Shown: piece after piece, positions 1 to 11,974 of the stretch
Position numbering within the stretch: position 1 is the first letter of the stretch
How the letters are laid out: the number at the start of each line of letters is the position of its first letter
Source: an uncultured bacterium
GTDB taxonomy: Bacteria > Planctomycetota > JAJSAM01 > JAJVHW01
DNA length: 64,000 nt
Reading direction: 5' to 3'
Assembly (NCBI GenBank): GCA_937996235.1
Contig: CALKVK010000011.1
Span: 143,481 to 207,480 of the forward strand
The notes under the pieces: generated by a model
The model's input: only the letters and a program-made list of their open reading frames with translations
Databases searched by the model: none
Told to the model about the DNA's origin: nothing
Position numbers and translations under genes: made by a program

Positions 1-852
1 GTTGAGGTTGTCCTCGAGTCGGTCGCCGGCGAACGGCTCGACGAGCAGCACGGTGCCGTCGGGCGCGAGCGCCTCGCGCGCGTGGCGCGCCGCCCCCACC
101 GGGTCGCCCATGTCGTGCAGGCAGTCGAAGAAGCAGACGAGGTCGTAGCCCGTGCCGGGGAACGCCTTGGCCGTCGCGACCTCGCACGTCACGCGCTCCG
201 CGACCCCGCCCTCCGCGGCGCGGGCGCGCGCGGTCTCGATCGACGCGGGGTGCGAGTCGAACGCCGCGAAGCGCGACGCCGGGAAGGCCTGCGCCATGAT
301 CACCGTGGACGCGCCGTGACCGCAGCCGACGTCGGCGACCTGCGCCCCCGACTCGAGCTTCGCCACGACACCCTCGAGCGCGGGCAGCCACTCGGTCACG
401 AGGTGCGCGCGATAGCCGGGACGGAAGAAGCGCTCGGTGCCGGCGAACAGGCAGGGGTGGTGGTCGCCCCAGCGCAGCGCGCCGTCGCCACGCATCGCGG
501 CCACGACCTTGTCCTTGTCGAAGAACATGCTCGCGAGCACGACGGCACCGCCCGCGATGAACACGGGAGAATCGGCGTGCGCCAGCGCGAGCGCGTGCTC
601 CTCCGGCAGCCGGAAACGACCCTCCGACGTCTCGAGATACCCCGCCGAGGCCTGGGCGCGCAGCCACTCGTGGACGAGGCGCGGGTGGCACGACGTGCGT
701 TGCGCGAGTTCCTCGGCGGTGGTGAGAGCGCCGTCCGCGAGCGCGCGGTAGAGCCCGAGCTCGTCGCCGACGATCACGCTCGCGAAGAGCGCCGCGCCGC
801 CCATGTCGCCCACCAGCCGGCCCATGAAGGCGTTCAGCTTCGCCTCGTCCAT
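1..852 (-). CDS. SAM-dependent methyltransferase (3' end outside window)
   Basis: 284 codons are visible from an ATG at 852; the gene runs off the left edge, so its C-terminus is missing. The first ~100 residues look like a winged-helix/dimerisation domain (AEELAQRTSCHPRLVHEWL). A Rossmann methyltransferase fold follows, with motif I VADVGCGHGASTVIMA at about residues 172-187 and an acidic FDSHP after strand 2. The arrangement resembles the Rv2258c-like methyltransferases of about 350 residues; the substrate is unknown. A small membrane-protein gene lies upstream on the same strand. The family is clear, the reaction acceptor is not. Confidence 0.85.
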   Translation of the reverse strand, partial: MDEAKLNAFMGRLVGDMGGAALFASVIVGDELGLYRALADGALTTAEELAQRTSCHPRLVHEWLRAQASAGYLETSEGRFRLPEEHALALAHADSPVFIAGGAVVLASMFFDKDKVVAAMRGDGALRWGDHHPCLFAGTERFFRPGYRAHLVTEWLPALEGVVAKLESGAQVADVGCGHGASTVIMAQAFPASRFAAFDSHPASIETARARAAEGGVAERVTCEVATAKAFPGTGYDLVCFFDCLHDMGDPVGAARHAREALAPDGTVLLVEPFAGDRLEDNLN

Positions 853-1060
853 CGCACCCGCTCCCTTCGCACGCCTCGGCGCACGTCACGCGCGCGGCGC
901 GCGCCTGCCCTGCTACACCCGACGCGCCGTCCACGGCGCGCCGCGGCGCGACCGCGCGAGTCTACGCGCGGCGTGTGAGGGGTACACACCGGTGGAGCGA
1001 GTACCGCGACTGCACCGCTTCGGACGGTCCGGCGCTACGCGGGGTCGCCGGACGCCGCGG

Positions 1061-1267
1061 TCACGACGCGCTGGGCCGCCAGAGCGCTGCGTTGAGGACG
1101 GACCAGAGGTGGAAGAGCCAGCCGAGCAGGAAGATCCAGGCGATGCCGGCCGCGACGAAGAAGAAGAGCGCGGCGAGCACGCGTCCCTGCACGAGCTGGC
1201 CGAGCCCGGGCACGAAGAAGCTGCAGACGGCGGCGAGGACGTTCGCGGTGGAGCCTTGTCCGGACAT
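1061..1267 (-). CDS. small membrane protein with PGLGQ motif (68 aa)
   Basis: The 68-residue product has two strongly hydrophobic stretches (about residues 8-25 and 30-50) around a conserved-looking VPGLGQLVQGR turn, as in small TM2/DUF5683-like inner-membrane proteins. The ATG at 1267 follows a GGAGTG ribosome-binding site. An overlapping longer reading in another frame is Arg-rich and not hydrophobic, so it was rejected. It sits between gdhA and the methyltransferase on the same strand. No function can be assigned. Confidence 0.7.
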   Translation of the reverse strand: MSGQGSTANVLAAVCSFFVPGLGQLVQGRVLAALFFFVAAGIAWIFLLGWLFHLWSVLNAALWRPSAS

Positions 1268-1335
1268 GGTTCACTCCAACCGGCGCAGCGGCGCCGGGGA
1301 TCGGTGGAGTGTAGGCGAGCGCCCCGGAACGACGA

Positions 1336-1365
1336 CGCGGCGGACGGCGTGCACCGTCCGCCGCG
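1336..1365 (-). terminator. strong stem-loop after gdhA
   Basis: A perfect 12-bp stem (CGCGGCGGACGG / CCGTCCGCCGCG) with a 6-nt loop lies 15 nt downstream of the gdhA stop codon. On the minus strand it is followed only by TCGTCGTTCC, so there is no real U-tract. It could act as a terminator or as an mRNA 3'-stabilising hairpin. A further half-copy of the stem arm (CGTCCGCCGC) lies next to the stop at 1371-1380. Confidence 0.5.
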
Positions 1366-1379
1366 TGGACCGTCCGCCG

Positions 1380-2750
1380 CTACATCAGCCCGCAGGAGAG
1401 CACGGCGTCCGCGACCTTCACGAAGCCGCCCACGTTCGCGCCCTTCACGTAGTTGACGTAGCCGCCGTCGCCGTTGCGCCCGTAGCGGACGCACTGCGCG
1501 TGGATCTTCTGCATGATGTCGTGCAGCCGCGCGTCCACCTCCTCGCGCGTCCAGCTCAGGCGCTGCGCGTTCTGCGTCTGTTCGAGACCCGAGACGGCGA
1601 CGCCGCCCGCGTTCGCGGCCTTGCCCGGACCGTAGAGGACCTTCGAGCGCAGGAACACGTGGATGCCGTCGAGGTCGGTCGGCATGTTCGCGCCCTCGGC
1701 CACCGCGATCGCTCCGTTGTCCACGAGGAGCTGCGCCTCGTCGCCGACGATCTCGTTCTGGGTCGCGCACGGGAACACGAGCTGCGCGGGCACGCCCCAC
1801 GGCTTCTTCCCGCGCACGTATGCGATCTCGGGGAAGCGCTCGGCCATCTCGTGCAGGCGGCCGCGGCGCACCTCCTTCAGGTCCTTGAGGAACGCGAGGT
1901 GCTCCTCGCGGAAGCCGTCCTTCGCGAGCACGTAGCCGTCGGACTCGGAGACGGTCAGCACCTTCGCGCCGAGGTGCAGCAGCTTCTCGACGCAGTAGAT
2001 CGCCACGTTGCCCGCGCCCGACACGAGCGCGGTCTTGCCCGCGACGCCCTCGCCGCGCTCGCGCAGCATCTGCTCGACGAAGTACACGGTGCCGTAGCCC
2101 GTCGCCTCGGTGCGGATCGGGCTGCCGCCGAAGCTGAGGCCCTTGCCCGTGATGACGCCCGCGAAGCGCCCGGTGATGCGCTTGTACTGGCCGAAGAGGT
2201 AGCTCACCTCGCGGCCGCCGACGCCGATGTCGCCCGCGGGCACGTCCACGTCCTCCCCGATGAACGGGTAGAGGCTCGTCATGAACGCCTGGCAGAAGCG
2301 CATGATCTCGCGCTGGCTCTTGCCCTTCGGGTCGAAGTTCGAGCCGCCCTTGCCGCCGCCCATCGGCAGCGTCGTGAGCGCGTTCTTGAAGACCTGCTCG
2401 AAGGCCAGGAACTTCAGCGTCCCGAGCGTCACGCTCGGGTGGAAGCGCAGACCGCCCTTGTACGGGCCGATCGCGTTGCACATCTGCACGCGCCAGCCGC
2501 GGTTCACGTGCGGCGCGCCGTGGTCGTCCTCCCAGCACACGCGGAAGGTCACGATGCGATCGGGCTCCGTCAGCCGTTCGAGCAGGCAGTGCTCGCGGTA
2601 GCGCGGGTGCTCGAGGATGAACGGCATCAGCCAGTCCACGACCTCGGACACCGCCTGGTGGAACTCCGGCTGGCCGGGGTTGCGATCGCACAGCCCCTGC
2701 ATGAATGCCGCCGCCGCCTGCTTCGCCTCTCGCTCCAGCGTCTCCGACAC
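1380..2750 (-). CDS. gdhA: NADP-type glutamate dehydrogenase GdhA
   Basis: Catalyses reversible reductive amination of 2-oxoglutarate to glutamate (ammonium assimilation, cytosol, hexameric family). The 456-residue length matches the family. Landmarks are the substrate segment PYKGGLRFHPSV, the catalytic-lysine loop LPMGGGKGGSNFDPKGKS (about residues 110-130), and the Rossmann motif VSGAGNVAIYCVEKL. The reading frame is open further upstream, but the GTG at 2750 is preceded at ideal distance by GGAAGGAGGA and fits family N-termini (SETLEREAKQ). Monocistronic, with a stem-loop just after the stop codon. Confidence 0.96.
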   Translation of the reverse strand: MSETLEREAKQAAAAFMQGLCDRNPGQPEFHQAVSEVVDWLMPFILEHPRYREHCLLERLTEPDRIVTFRVCWEDDHGAPHVNRGWRVQMCNAIGPYKGGLRFHPSVTLGTLKFLAFEQVFKNALTTLPMGGGKGGSNFDPKGKSQREIMRFCQAFMTSLYPFIGEDVDVPAGDIGVGGREVSYLFGQYKRITGRFAGVITGKGLSFGGSPIRTEATGYGTVYFVEQMLRERGEGVAGKTALVSGAGNVAIYCVEKLLHLGAKVLTVSESDGYVLAKDGFREEHLAFLKDLKEVRRGRLHEMAERFPEIAYVRGKKPWGVPAQLVFPCATQNEIVGDEAQLLVDNGAIAVAEGANMPTDLDGIHVFLRSKVLYGPGKAANAGGVAVSGLEQTQNAQRLSWTREEVDARLHDIMQKIHAQCVRYGRNGDGGYVNYVKGANVGGFVKVADAVLSCGLM

Positions 2751-2957
2751 GGAATCCTCCTTCCGACCTCCGTACCGACGCACCCCGGCGGGAACGCACC
2801 GCACCGGGCCGCGCACAGCGCGCCGCTGCGCACACCGTGCACGCGCCCGCAGAACGCGCGGCACGCGGCATCCACCGCGACGAGTGCGCCATGCTCGCCG
2901 ACGACCCTCGGGCCATCGTGTGAGCGCGATCACGTAATCCGGGGCGGAGACGCCGGC

Positions 2958-6200
<3,243 letters not shown>

Positions 6201-6305
6201 GGGGCGCAGGGTAGCGCGGAGGCGCGCACGCGCCGCCCCGCGAGTTCTTCCGGGCGGGCGTAAGCTCTCCCGCGCTTGCGTGGCGGCTCTGGCAGGAGGT
6301 GTCGC

Positions 6306-7235
6306 GTGCGTCTCTCCAGCGTGGCTCTGTGCGTACTCGTGGCGTTCGCAGGTCCGGTCGCGTTCGCCGAGCGCTTCACGCACCGGCTCGACAACGTCGC
6401 CCAGGAAGTGTCCGCGCGCGACGCCGAGCTCGGCGAGCCGGAGAACGCGGCCGAGCACAAGCTCGACGTCGCCTTCACGAAGGTGCTGCAGGAACTGGCG
6501 AAGGACACGAACTCGCTCGCCGCGGACCTGAAGTCGGCCGCGAAGGTGACGAAGCGCCTCACGAAGGCGCTCCCCGACGACGGCGGGATCCTGGAGCTGC
6601 TGGAGTCCGCGGCGTCGGGCTACGCGTCCTCCCTCGCCGAGGACGCCGCGTCGCTGCGCGTCACGCTCGCGGGCGCGGGCAGCGGACGCGCCGCGCGCAA
6701 GGCGGGCGCGGCCCTCGACAAGGCCGCAGCGCAGCTCGAGACGGCGCTCTCGGAGAGCGACCCGAACAAGGTGCTGCGCGCGCTGCGCAAGGCGGAGCAC
6801 GAGATCGCCAAGGCGCGCAAGCTGCTCCAGGGCGCCGGTCCGTCGTGCGAGGGGCGCGCGCTCGCGGCCGGCGAGAGCCTGGACGCCAACTACGGCGACG
6901 CACCGTTCGTCGCGGACTCCGTGGAGGCGTCGCTCGCCCCGGGCGGCGGAGGCGGCATCTCGTTCCACCGCTGCTCGGTCGCCGTGCCGGACTTCCTGTC
7001 GATCGCGTTCTCGGGAACGCCCCCGGTGAACGAGTTCCTCATGGTCAGTGCGGGACCCTCCGCGTACGTCATCTCGCACGGGAGCAGCGCGAGCCCGTTC
7101 GACGTGCAGGACGCGACGGGCACGCTCGTCTTCACGGAGGTCGACACGACCTCGGGCACGTACGCCGGCAACTTCGACGTCACGATCGGGGGCGTGGCGG
7201 TCTCGGCCTCGTTCCGCGTCCGGAACGTCCGGTAG
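6306..7235 (+). CDS. secreted Ala/Lys-rich helical protein with C-terminal beta domain
   Basis: The GTG at 6306 follows GGAGGTG and begins a signal peptide (VRLSSVALCVLVAFAGPVAFA), giving 309 residues. Residues ~25-190 are rich in Ala, Lys, Asp and Glu in a helical/coiled pattern (AADLKSAAKVTKRLTKAL). The C-terminal third is beta-rich and ends GGVAVSASFRVRN. The layout matches the proteins encoded at 16540-17562 and 22573-23487 and partly 41141-42112, suggesting a family of exported proteins of unknown function. It is convergent with the next gene, with only 9 bp between stops. Confidence 0.75.
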   Translation: MRLSSVALCVLVAFAGPVAFAERFTHRLDNVAQEVSARDAELGEPENAAEHKLDVAFTKVLQELAKDTNSLAADLKSAAKVTKRLTKALPDDGGILELLESAASGYASSLAEDAASLRVTLAGAGSGRAARKAGAALDKAAAQLETALSESDPNKVLRALRKAEHEIAKARKLLQGAGPSCEGRALAAGESLDANYGDAPFVADSVEASLAPGGGGGISFHRCSVAVPDFLSIAFSGTPPVNEFLMVSAGPSAYVISHGSSASPFDVQDATGTLVFTEVDTTSGTYAGNFDVTIGGVAVSASFRVRNVR

Positions 7236-7244
7236 CCGCCCCGC

Positions 7245-8021
7245 TCAGCGCCGCGACTGCAGCTTCGAGAGGAGACGCAGGATCTCGAGGTAGAGCCAGA
7301 CGAGCGTGACGAGCAGGCCGAACGCCGCGTACCACTCCATGTACCGCGGCGCGCCGCGCTGCACGCCGCGCTCGATGAAGTCGAAGTCGAGCACGAGGTT
7401 CAGCGCGGCGATCACGACGACGAAGACACTGAACGCGATCCCGATCGGGCCGGAGCCGTGGATCAGCGGGATGCCGGTGCCGAAGAAGCTGAGGATCCAG
7501 CCGACCAGATAGACGAGCCCGATGCCCGCCGTGGCCGCGAAGACGCCGAGCTTGAAGTTCTCCGTCGCCTTGATGATCCCGGTCCGATACGCGATCAGCA
7601 GACCGCCGAGCGTCCCGAAGGTCAGCATGACGGCCTGCGGCACGATCCCGGGGAAGCGCACCTCGAACGCGGCCGAGATCGCTCCCAGGAAGACGCCCTC
7701 GAGCAGCGCGTAGAGCGGCGCGAGGAACGGCGACCAGTTCGCGCGGAAGCAGATCGCGATCGCCACGACGAGCGCGGCGATCGCGGAACCGATCGCCCAC
7801 GGCATGACGGCCGCGAACCCGCCTTCCCCGGGCAGCAGGACGCGCTGCCAGGTGAACCAGGCCGCCGCGGTCACGAGGGCCAGCAGGATGCCGGTCTTCG
7901 TCGCAGTGCCCTCGAGCGACATGGCGGACTCGCGTGCGGGCGCCGGGACGCCAGTGCGCCAGTCGCCGCCGAAGACGCGGTCGCTCAGGACGGGGTTGGA
8001 CGTGCGGAGCGCTGTCGCCAT
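7245..8021 (-). CDS. Bax inhibitor-1/YccA family membrane protein
   Basis: 258 residues with about seven transmembrane helices after a ~40-residue polar N-terminus. The order of hydrophobic segments (FLAPLYALLEGVFLGAISAAF ... GTLGGLLIAYRTGIIKAT) and the aspartate-bearing last loop (LNLVLDFDFIE) are typical of BI-1/YccA proteins, integral inner-membrane proteins proposed to act as pH-sensitive channels or FtsH modulators. It lies between the secreted-protein gene and cysN and has no obvious functional partner here. Confidence 0.88.
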   Translation of the reverse strand: MATALRTSNPVLSDRVFGGDWRTGVPAPARESAMSLEGTATKTGILLALVTAAAWFTWQRVLLPGEGGFAAVMPWAIGSAIAALVVAIAICFRANWSPFLAPLYALLEGVFLGAISAAFEVRFPGIVPQAVMLTFGTLGGLLIAYRTGIIKATENFKLGVFAATAGIGLVYLVGWILSFFGTGIPLIHGSGPIGIAFSVFVVVIAALNLVLDFDFIERGVQRGAPRYMEWYAAFGLLVTLVWLYLEILRLLSKLQSRR

Positions 8022-8076
8022 GTCGGGATGATACGGATGACGCGGCGTGCGCGAACCGTCCGCCGCGCGCCCGGGC

Positions 8077-9405
8077 TCAGAAGTCCCACTCGGGCTCGGG
8101 CGCCGGCGACGACTTCTTCCAGATCATGCCGGCGCCGACCGTCTGGTTGGTCTCGTCGTCGATCAGGATGAACGCGCCCGTGCGGCGGTTGACGGAGTAG
8201 TCGTCGCAGAAGACGGGCTTCTGCACGCGCACGATCACCCGCCCCATCTCGTTCAGCGCGAGCGACTCCGCGCTCTCGTCGCGGTGCAGCGTGTCCACGT
8301 CGATGCGGTAGCGCAGCTCCTTCACGACGGCGCGGACGGCGCTCGTCGTGTGGCGCAGGTGGTAGCGGCGCGAGGAGTCCATCGGCGTCTCGCCCATCCA
8401 GCAGACGGTCGCCTCGAACTCCTTCTCGATGCGCGGCACGTTGTGCGGGCGCACGAGCATGTCGCCGCGGCTGATGTCGATGTCGTCCTCGAGCGTGATG
8501 CACACCGACTGCGGCGTCACCGCGCTGCGCAGGTCGCCGTCGTACGTGACGATGCGCTGCACGCGGCTCGTGAGCCCCGACGGAAGGTGCACGACCTCCT
8601 CGCCGACGGACACCGCGCCCGACTCGATCTGTCCCATGTAGCCGCGGAAGTCGTGCAGCTCCGGCGTCTGCGGGCGGCTGACGTACTGCACGGGGAAGCG
8701 GAAGTCGATCAGGTTGCGGTCGAACGAGGTCTCGAGGTTCTCGAGCAGGTCGAGCAGCGTCGGGCCGCGGTACCACGGCATGTGGTCGCCGCGCTCGACG
8801 ACCATGTCGCCGAGCAGCGCGGACATCGGCAGGTAGCGGATGTCGTGGACCTCGAGCTTCGCGGCCCACTCGCGCATCTCGCCGCGGATCTCCTCGAAGC
8901 GCGCCTCGCTCCAGTCCACGAGGTCCATCTTGTTGACCGCGACGATCAGGTGCGGGATGCCGAGCAGCGACGAGATGAACGCATGGCGCTTGGTCTGCGT
9001 CAGGATGCCGTTGCGGGCGTCCACGAGGATGATCGCCACCTCGGCCGTCGAGGCGCCCGTGACCATGTTGCGCGTGTACTGGATGTGCCCCGGCGTGTCG
9101 GCCAGGATGAAGCTGCGCCGCGGCGTCGAGAAGTAGCGGTACGCGACGTCGATCGTGATGCCCTGCTCGCGCTCGGCCTTGAGGCCGTCGGTGATGAGCG
9201 CGAGGTCGACGCCCGTGCCGCCCTTGCGCTTGTTGACCTCCTCCACGTGCTGGAGCTGGTCCTCGAAGACCTGCTTCGTGTCCACGAGCAGGCGCCCGAT
9301 CAGCGTGGACTTCCCGTCGTCCACGCTGCCCGCGGTCGCGAGGCGGAGGAGCTCGATCTTGCGCCCGAACACGCGGGCGGCGGCGTCGGTCGGCGAGTGG
9401 GCCAC
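8077..9405 (-). CDS. cysN: sulfate adenylyltransferase subunit 1 (GTPase) CysN
   Basis: GTPase subunit of ATP sulfurylase. With CysD it makes adenosine 5'-phosphosulfate from sulfate and ATP. The G1 loop AGSVDDGKSTLIGRLL, DTPGH (G3) and NKMD (G4) are present, followed by EF-Tu-like beta-barrels. At 442 residues it is a stand-alone CysN without the fused C-terminal APS kinase (CysC) seen in NodQ-type proteins; no separate cysC or cysH lies in the window. The GTG start overlaps the cysD TAG stop by one base (TAGTG), indicating translational coupling. Confidence 0.95.
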   Translation of the reverse strand: MAHSPTDAAARVFGRKIELLRLATAGSVDDGKSTLIGRLLVDTKQVFEDQLQHVEEVNKRKGGTGVDLALITDGLKAEREQGITIDVAYRYFSTPRRSFILADTPGHIQYTRNMVTGASTAEVAIILVDARNGILTQTKRHAFISSLLGIPHLIVAVNKMDLVDWSEARFEEIRGEMREWAAKLEVHDIRYLPMSALLGDMVVERGDHMPWYRGPTLLDLLENLETSFDRNLIDFRFPVQYVSRPQTPELHDFRGYMGQIESGAVSVGEEVVHLPSGLTSRVQRIVTYDGDLRSAVTPQSVCITLEDDIDISRGDMLVRPHNVPRIEKEFEATVCWMGETPMDSSRRYHLRHTTSAVRAVVKELRYRIDVDTLHRDESAESLALNEMGRVIVRVQKPVFCDDYSVNRRTGAFILIDDETNQTVGAGMIWKKSSPAPEPEWDF

Positions 9406-10310
9406 TAGAAGTACCCGTCCTTCTTCTTGTCTTCCATCGAGGCGGCGCCCTGGTCGACGAGGCGCGTCTCGCGCTCGCTGCGCGTGGCGGTGAGCGCCTC
9501 CGCGACGATCTCCTCGAGCGTCGTCGCGGTGGAGCGCACCGCACCGGTGCACGTCATGCAGCCGAGCGTGCGGAAGCGGCAGACGACCTTCTGCGGCACC
9601 TCGCCCGGCTGGAGCAGGCGCTTCTCCTGCGCGGAGAGCAGCACGCCGCTGCGCTCGACGACCTCACGCTCCGCGGCGAAGTAGAGCGGGACGATCTCGA
9701 TGTCCTCCTGGCGGATGTACTGCCAGATGTCCGCCTCGGTCCAGTTGGACAGCGGGAAGACGCGGATCGACTCGCCCTCGTGGATGCGCGTGTTGTAGAG
9801 ATTCCAGAGCTCGGGGCGCTGGTTCTTGGGGTCCCACGCGCCGAACTCGTCGCGGAAGCTGAAGACGCGCTCCTTCGCGCGCGAGCGCTCCTCCTCGCGC
9901 CGCGCGCCGCCGATGGCGGCGTCGAAGCCGTGCTTCGAGAGCGCCTTCAGCAGCCCCTCGGTCTTCAGGACCTTCGAGCAGTGGGCGCACACGCGGGCCG
10001 GGTTCGAGAAGTCGGGGAGGCAGGCCATGCCCTCCTCGTTCTTCTCGACGATCAGCCGGAAGCCGCGCTCCTCGGCGATGCGCGCGCGGAACGCGTACAT
10101 CTCCGGGAACTTCATGCCCGTGTCCACGTGGAGCAGCGGGAACGGGATCGGGCCGGGGTGGAACGCCTTCTCGGCGAGGCGCAGGAGCACGCTCGAGTCC
10201 TTGCCGATCGACCACAACATCACGGGGTTGCGGAAGCACGCCGCGACCTCTCGGAAGATGTGGATCGACTCGGCCTCGAGCTGCTGGAGGTGCGTGAGCG
10301 TGTTCGGCAT
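9405..10310 (-). CDS. cysD: sulfate adenylyltransferase subunit 2 CysD
   Basis: Catalytic N-type ATP-pyrophosphatase subunit of ATP sulfurylase, 301 residues against about 302 in E. coli. The PP-loop SIGKDSSVLLRLA, the LLHVDTGMKFPEMY strand, GGARREEERSRAKER and the C-terminal RFRTLGCMTCTGAV are all intact. The ATG at 10310 (MPNTLTHLQQLE) agrees with family N-termini; the frame stays open upstream only because it crosses repeat A1. First gene of the cysDN operon. Confidence 0.96.
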   Translation of the reverse strand: MPNTLTHLQQLEAESIHIFREVAACFRNPVMLWSIGKDSSVLLRLAEKAFHPGPIPFPLLHVDTGMKFPEMYAFRARIAEERGFRLIVEKNEEGMACLPDFSNPARVCAHCSKVLKTEGLLKALSKHGFDAAIGGARREEERSRAKERVFSFRDEFGAWDPKNQRPELWNLYNTRIHEGESIRVFPLSNWTEADIWQYIRQEDIEIVPLYFAAEREVVERSGVLLSAQEKRLLQPGEVPQKVVCRFRTLGCMTCTGAVRSTATTLEEIVAEALTATRSERETRLVDQGAASMEDKKKDGYF

Positions 10311-10378
10311 GCGGTCCGGCTCCCGGAGCCCTGGCCGGGGCACGAAGGCGCCCCGGTCGAGGCCAAGCGGCCCATGGT

Positions 10379-10614
10379 AGCCCGGCCCGTTCACGAGGCT
10401 CGCGCAGTTCGTCGCGAGGCCCGCCCCGCGCACGTGGCGCACGTCGGTCGCGGCGTGCGTCGTACGCGAGGCAGGCGTCGCCCTGAACGCGGCCGCAGCG
10501 TCGCGAACAAGGCGCCGAGGCGACGGCGACGTGGTGGCGTCGCGGAGCCGAGGCAACACAGGGCGCGGCACTGCGGACCGTTCAGGTGCGTGAGCGTCGT
10601 GAATGGTCCGGGCT
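10379..10614. repeat. palindromic repeat family A, copy A1
   Basis: 236-bp element filling most of the 400-bp gap between cysD and the UPF0316 gene. The left end AGCCCGGCCCGTTCACGAGG pairs with the right end TCGTGAATGGTCCGGGCT. An internal pair CCTGAACG (from ~10481) / CGTTCAGG lies inside. Where copies A2 and A3 have CCTGAGCG/CGCTCAGG and TCTCACGA ends, A1 carries the complementary substitution in both arms. The rest of the gap (10311-10378 and 10615-10710) shows no gene or clear site. Confidence 0.75.
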
Positions 10615-10710
10615 GTACATCGGACGGAGCGCCGCCCGAGCTTGCGCAGGGCGGCGGGGGGCAGGCGGGAGACGTGGGCGGCGGCGCCGCGTCCGGGCGA
10701 TCATCGGCGC

Positions 10711-11280
10711 GTGGACCTGACGAACCTGCCGGTCTGGCTGATGGTCGGGCTGATCTTCTGCGCCCGCGTCGCGGACGTCTCGCTCGGCACGCTGCGCACG
10801 CTGCTCGTGTTCCGCAGCTACCGCGCGCTGGCGTTCTGCATCGGCTTCGTCGAGACGTGCGTGTGGCTCCTCGCGGCCGGACAGGTGATCGGGAACCTCG
10901 ACGCCTGGTACCTCGCGGTGGCCTACGCGCTGGGCTTCGCCACCGGCAACGTGGTGGGCATCTGGCTCGAGTCGAAGCTGGCCGTCGGGTCGGAGCTCGT
11001 GCGCGTCATCTCGCACGCTCCGGGGCGCGGGCTCGCGGCGACGCTGCGCGCGGCCGGCCACGAGGTGATCGAGCTCGCCGGCGACGCGGGACGCGGCGGC
11101 GCGGTCGAGGTGCTGCTGATCGTGGAGCGCAGGCGGCGCATCCCCGAACTGCTGCGGCGCGTCGGCGACGTGGACCCGGACGCGGTGTGCACGCGCAACG
11201 ACGTGCGGCACGCCAGCGCCGGTCCGCCCGCCGCGCGGCGCTCGCTGTGGCCGCTGCGTGCGCTGCTCAAGCGGAAGTGA
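10711..11280 (+). CDS. UPF0316 (DUF5698/DUF2179) membrane protein
   Basis: 189 residues. Three transmembrane helices occupy residues ~5-85 (LPVWLMVGLIFCARVADVSLG, GFVETCVWLLAAGQVIG, YLAVAYALGFATGNVVGIWL). A soluble DUF2179-like domain follows (VRVISHAPGRGLAATLRAAG ... VEVLLIVERRRRIPELL). ARVADVSLGTLRTL is the family signature. The GTG at 10711 was chosen over an earlier start near 10603 because that one lies in repeat A1 and would add an Arg-rich tail before the first helix. The role of the family is unknown. Confidence 0.88.
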   Translation: MDLTNLPVWLMVGLIFCARVADVSLGTLRTLLVFRSYRALAFCIGFVETCVWLLAAGQVIGNLDAWYLAVAYALGFATGNVVGIWLESKLAVGSELVRVISHAPGRGLAATLRAAGHEVIELAGDAGRGGAVEVLLIVERRRRIPELLRRVGDVDPDAVCTRNDVRHASAGPPAARRSLWPLRALLKRK

Positions 11281-11326
11281 CGGCGACGCAGCGCGGACCG
11301 CGGCCGCGAGGACGCGCCGACGGCGC

Positions 11327-11875
11327 TCAGGCGAACGCGGGCTCGCGGCGCGCGCCGAGCACGCACTCCCAGACGTCGCTGCACTCGCCGGGGGGCGCGA
11401 GCTCCAGCTCGACGGCGAGCGGCAGCCCGACGACGCAGCGCGCCCACTGCTCGAGATCGCACTGCGCGGCCCCGCGCCTGCGCGAGAGCAGGATCGCGGC
11501 GGCGTCGCCGTGCTCCGGCAGGCGCGCGAGCAGTTCCCCGCTGAGCGCGTCCACGGCGCGGCGCACGTAGCGCGCCCGGCCGGCGCACTCGACCATCCAG
11601 ACGACGCGCCGCCGCTCGCCGCGCCCGCACACCGCGAGCTCGACGTCCACGACGGACGCAGCGGCCTCCACGACGTCCGCGACCTCGCGGACGGCGGCGG
11701 AGGGCGGCACCAGGTCGGCCGCGACCAGCGGCACGATGGGCACGCCCGCGAGCGCCTGGAGCGCGACGCGCGACTCCGCTCGCAGGTGCGCGGGGGCCGG
11801 CAGGGCGAGGGGCAGCACGGCATCGCCCACGAGCAGCGACTCGGCGCTCCCGAGGCGCCAGCGGATGGTGGTCAT
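11327..11875 (-). CDS. hypothetical protein (182 aa)
   Basis: A soluble-looking protein with no signal peptide or membrane segment. The start ATG at 11875 follows GGGAGGTTCCC. The middle (VVDVELAVCGRGERRRVVWMVECAG) alternates polar and hydrophobic residues like beta strands, followed by a helical RAVDALSGELLARLPE. I do not recognise a family. It is convergent with the UPF0316 gene (46 bp apart). Confidence 0.6.
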   Translation of the reverse strand: MTTIRWRLGSAESLLVGDAVLPLALPAPAHLRAESRVALQALAGVPIVPLVAADLVPPSAAVREVADVVEAAASVVDVELAVCGRGERRRVVWMVECAGRARYVRRAVDALSGELLARLPEHGDAAAILLSRRRGAAQCDLEQWARCVVGLPLAVELELAPPGECSDVWECVLGARREPAFA

Positions 11876-11974
11876 GGGAACCTCCCGGCGGTCGCGCAGC
11901 CTGCCGCCACCGGGATCATCGGACGCGTCCGTGAGCCCCGCGTGAACCGGCCGCGAGGACTTCGCGCGCGGGCG

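Noticed and set aside
82..978. Long open frame on the + strand over the methyltransferase gene
   Set aside because: Arg/Gly/Ala-rich translation without fold or motif; the opposite strand encodes a clear methyltransferase.
8055..8076. ACCGTCCGCCGC near 8060, similar to the arms after gdhA, as another repeat family
   Set aside because: Only a 12-nt GC-rich match without its partner arm; chance is sufficient.
10490..10600. Peptide-like readings inside family A repeats (e.g. SEDRASRARRRGDRDAVAS at A3)
   Set aside because: The same peptide recurs because the DNA repeat recurs; there is no start context and the palindromic DNA explains the conservation.
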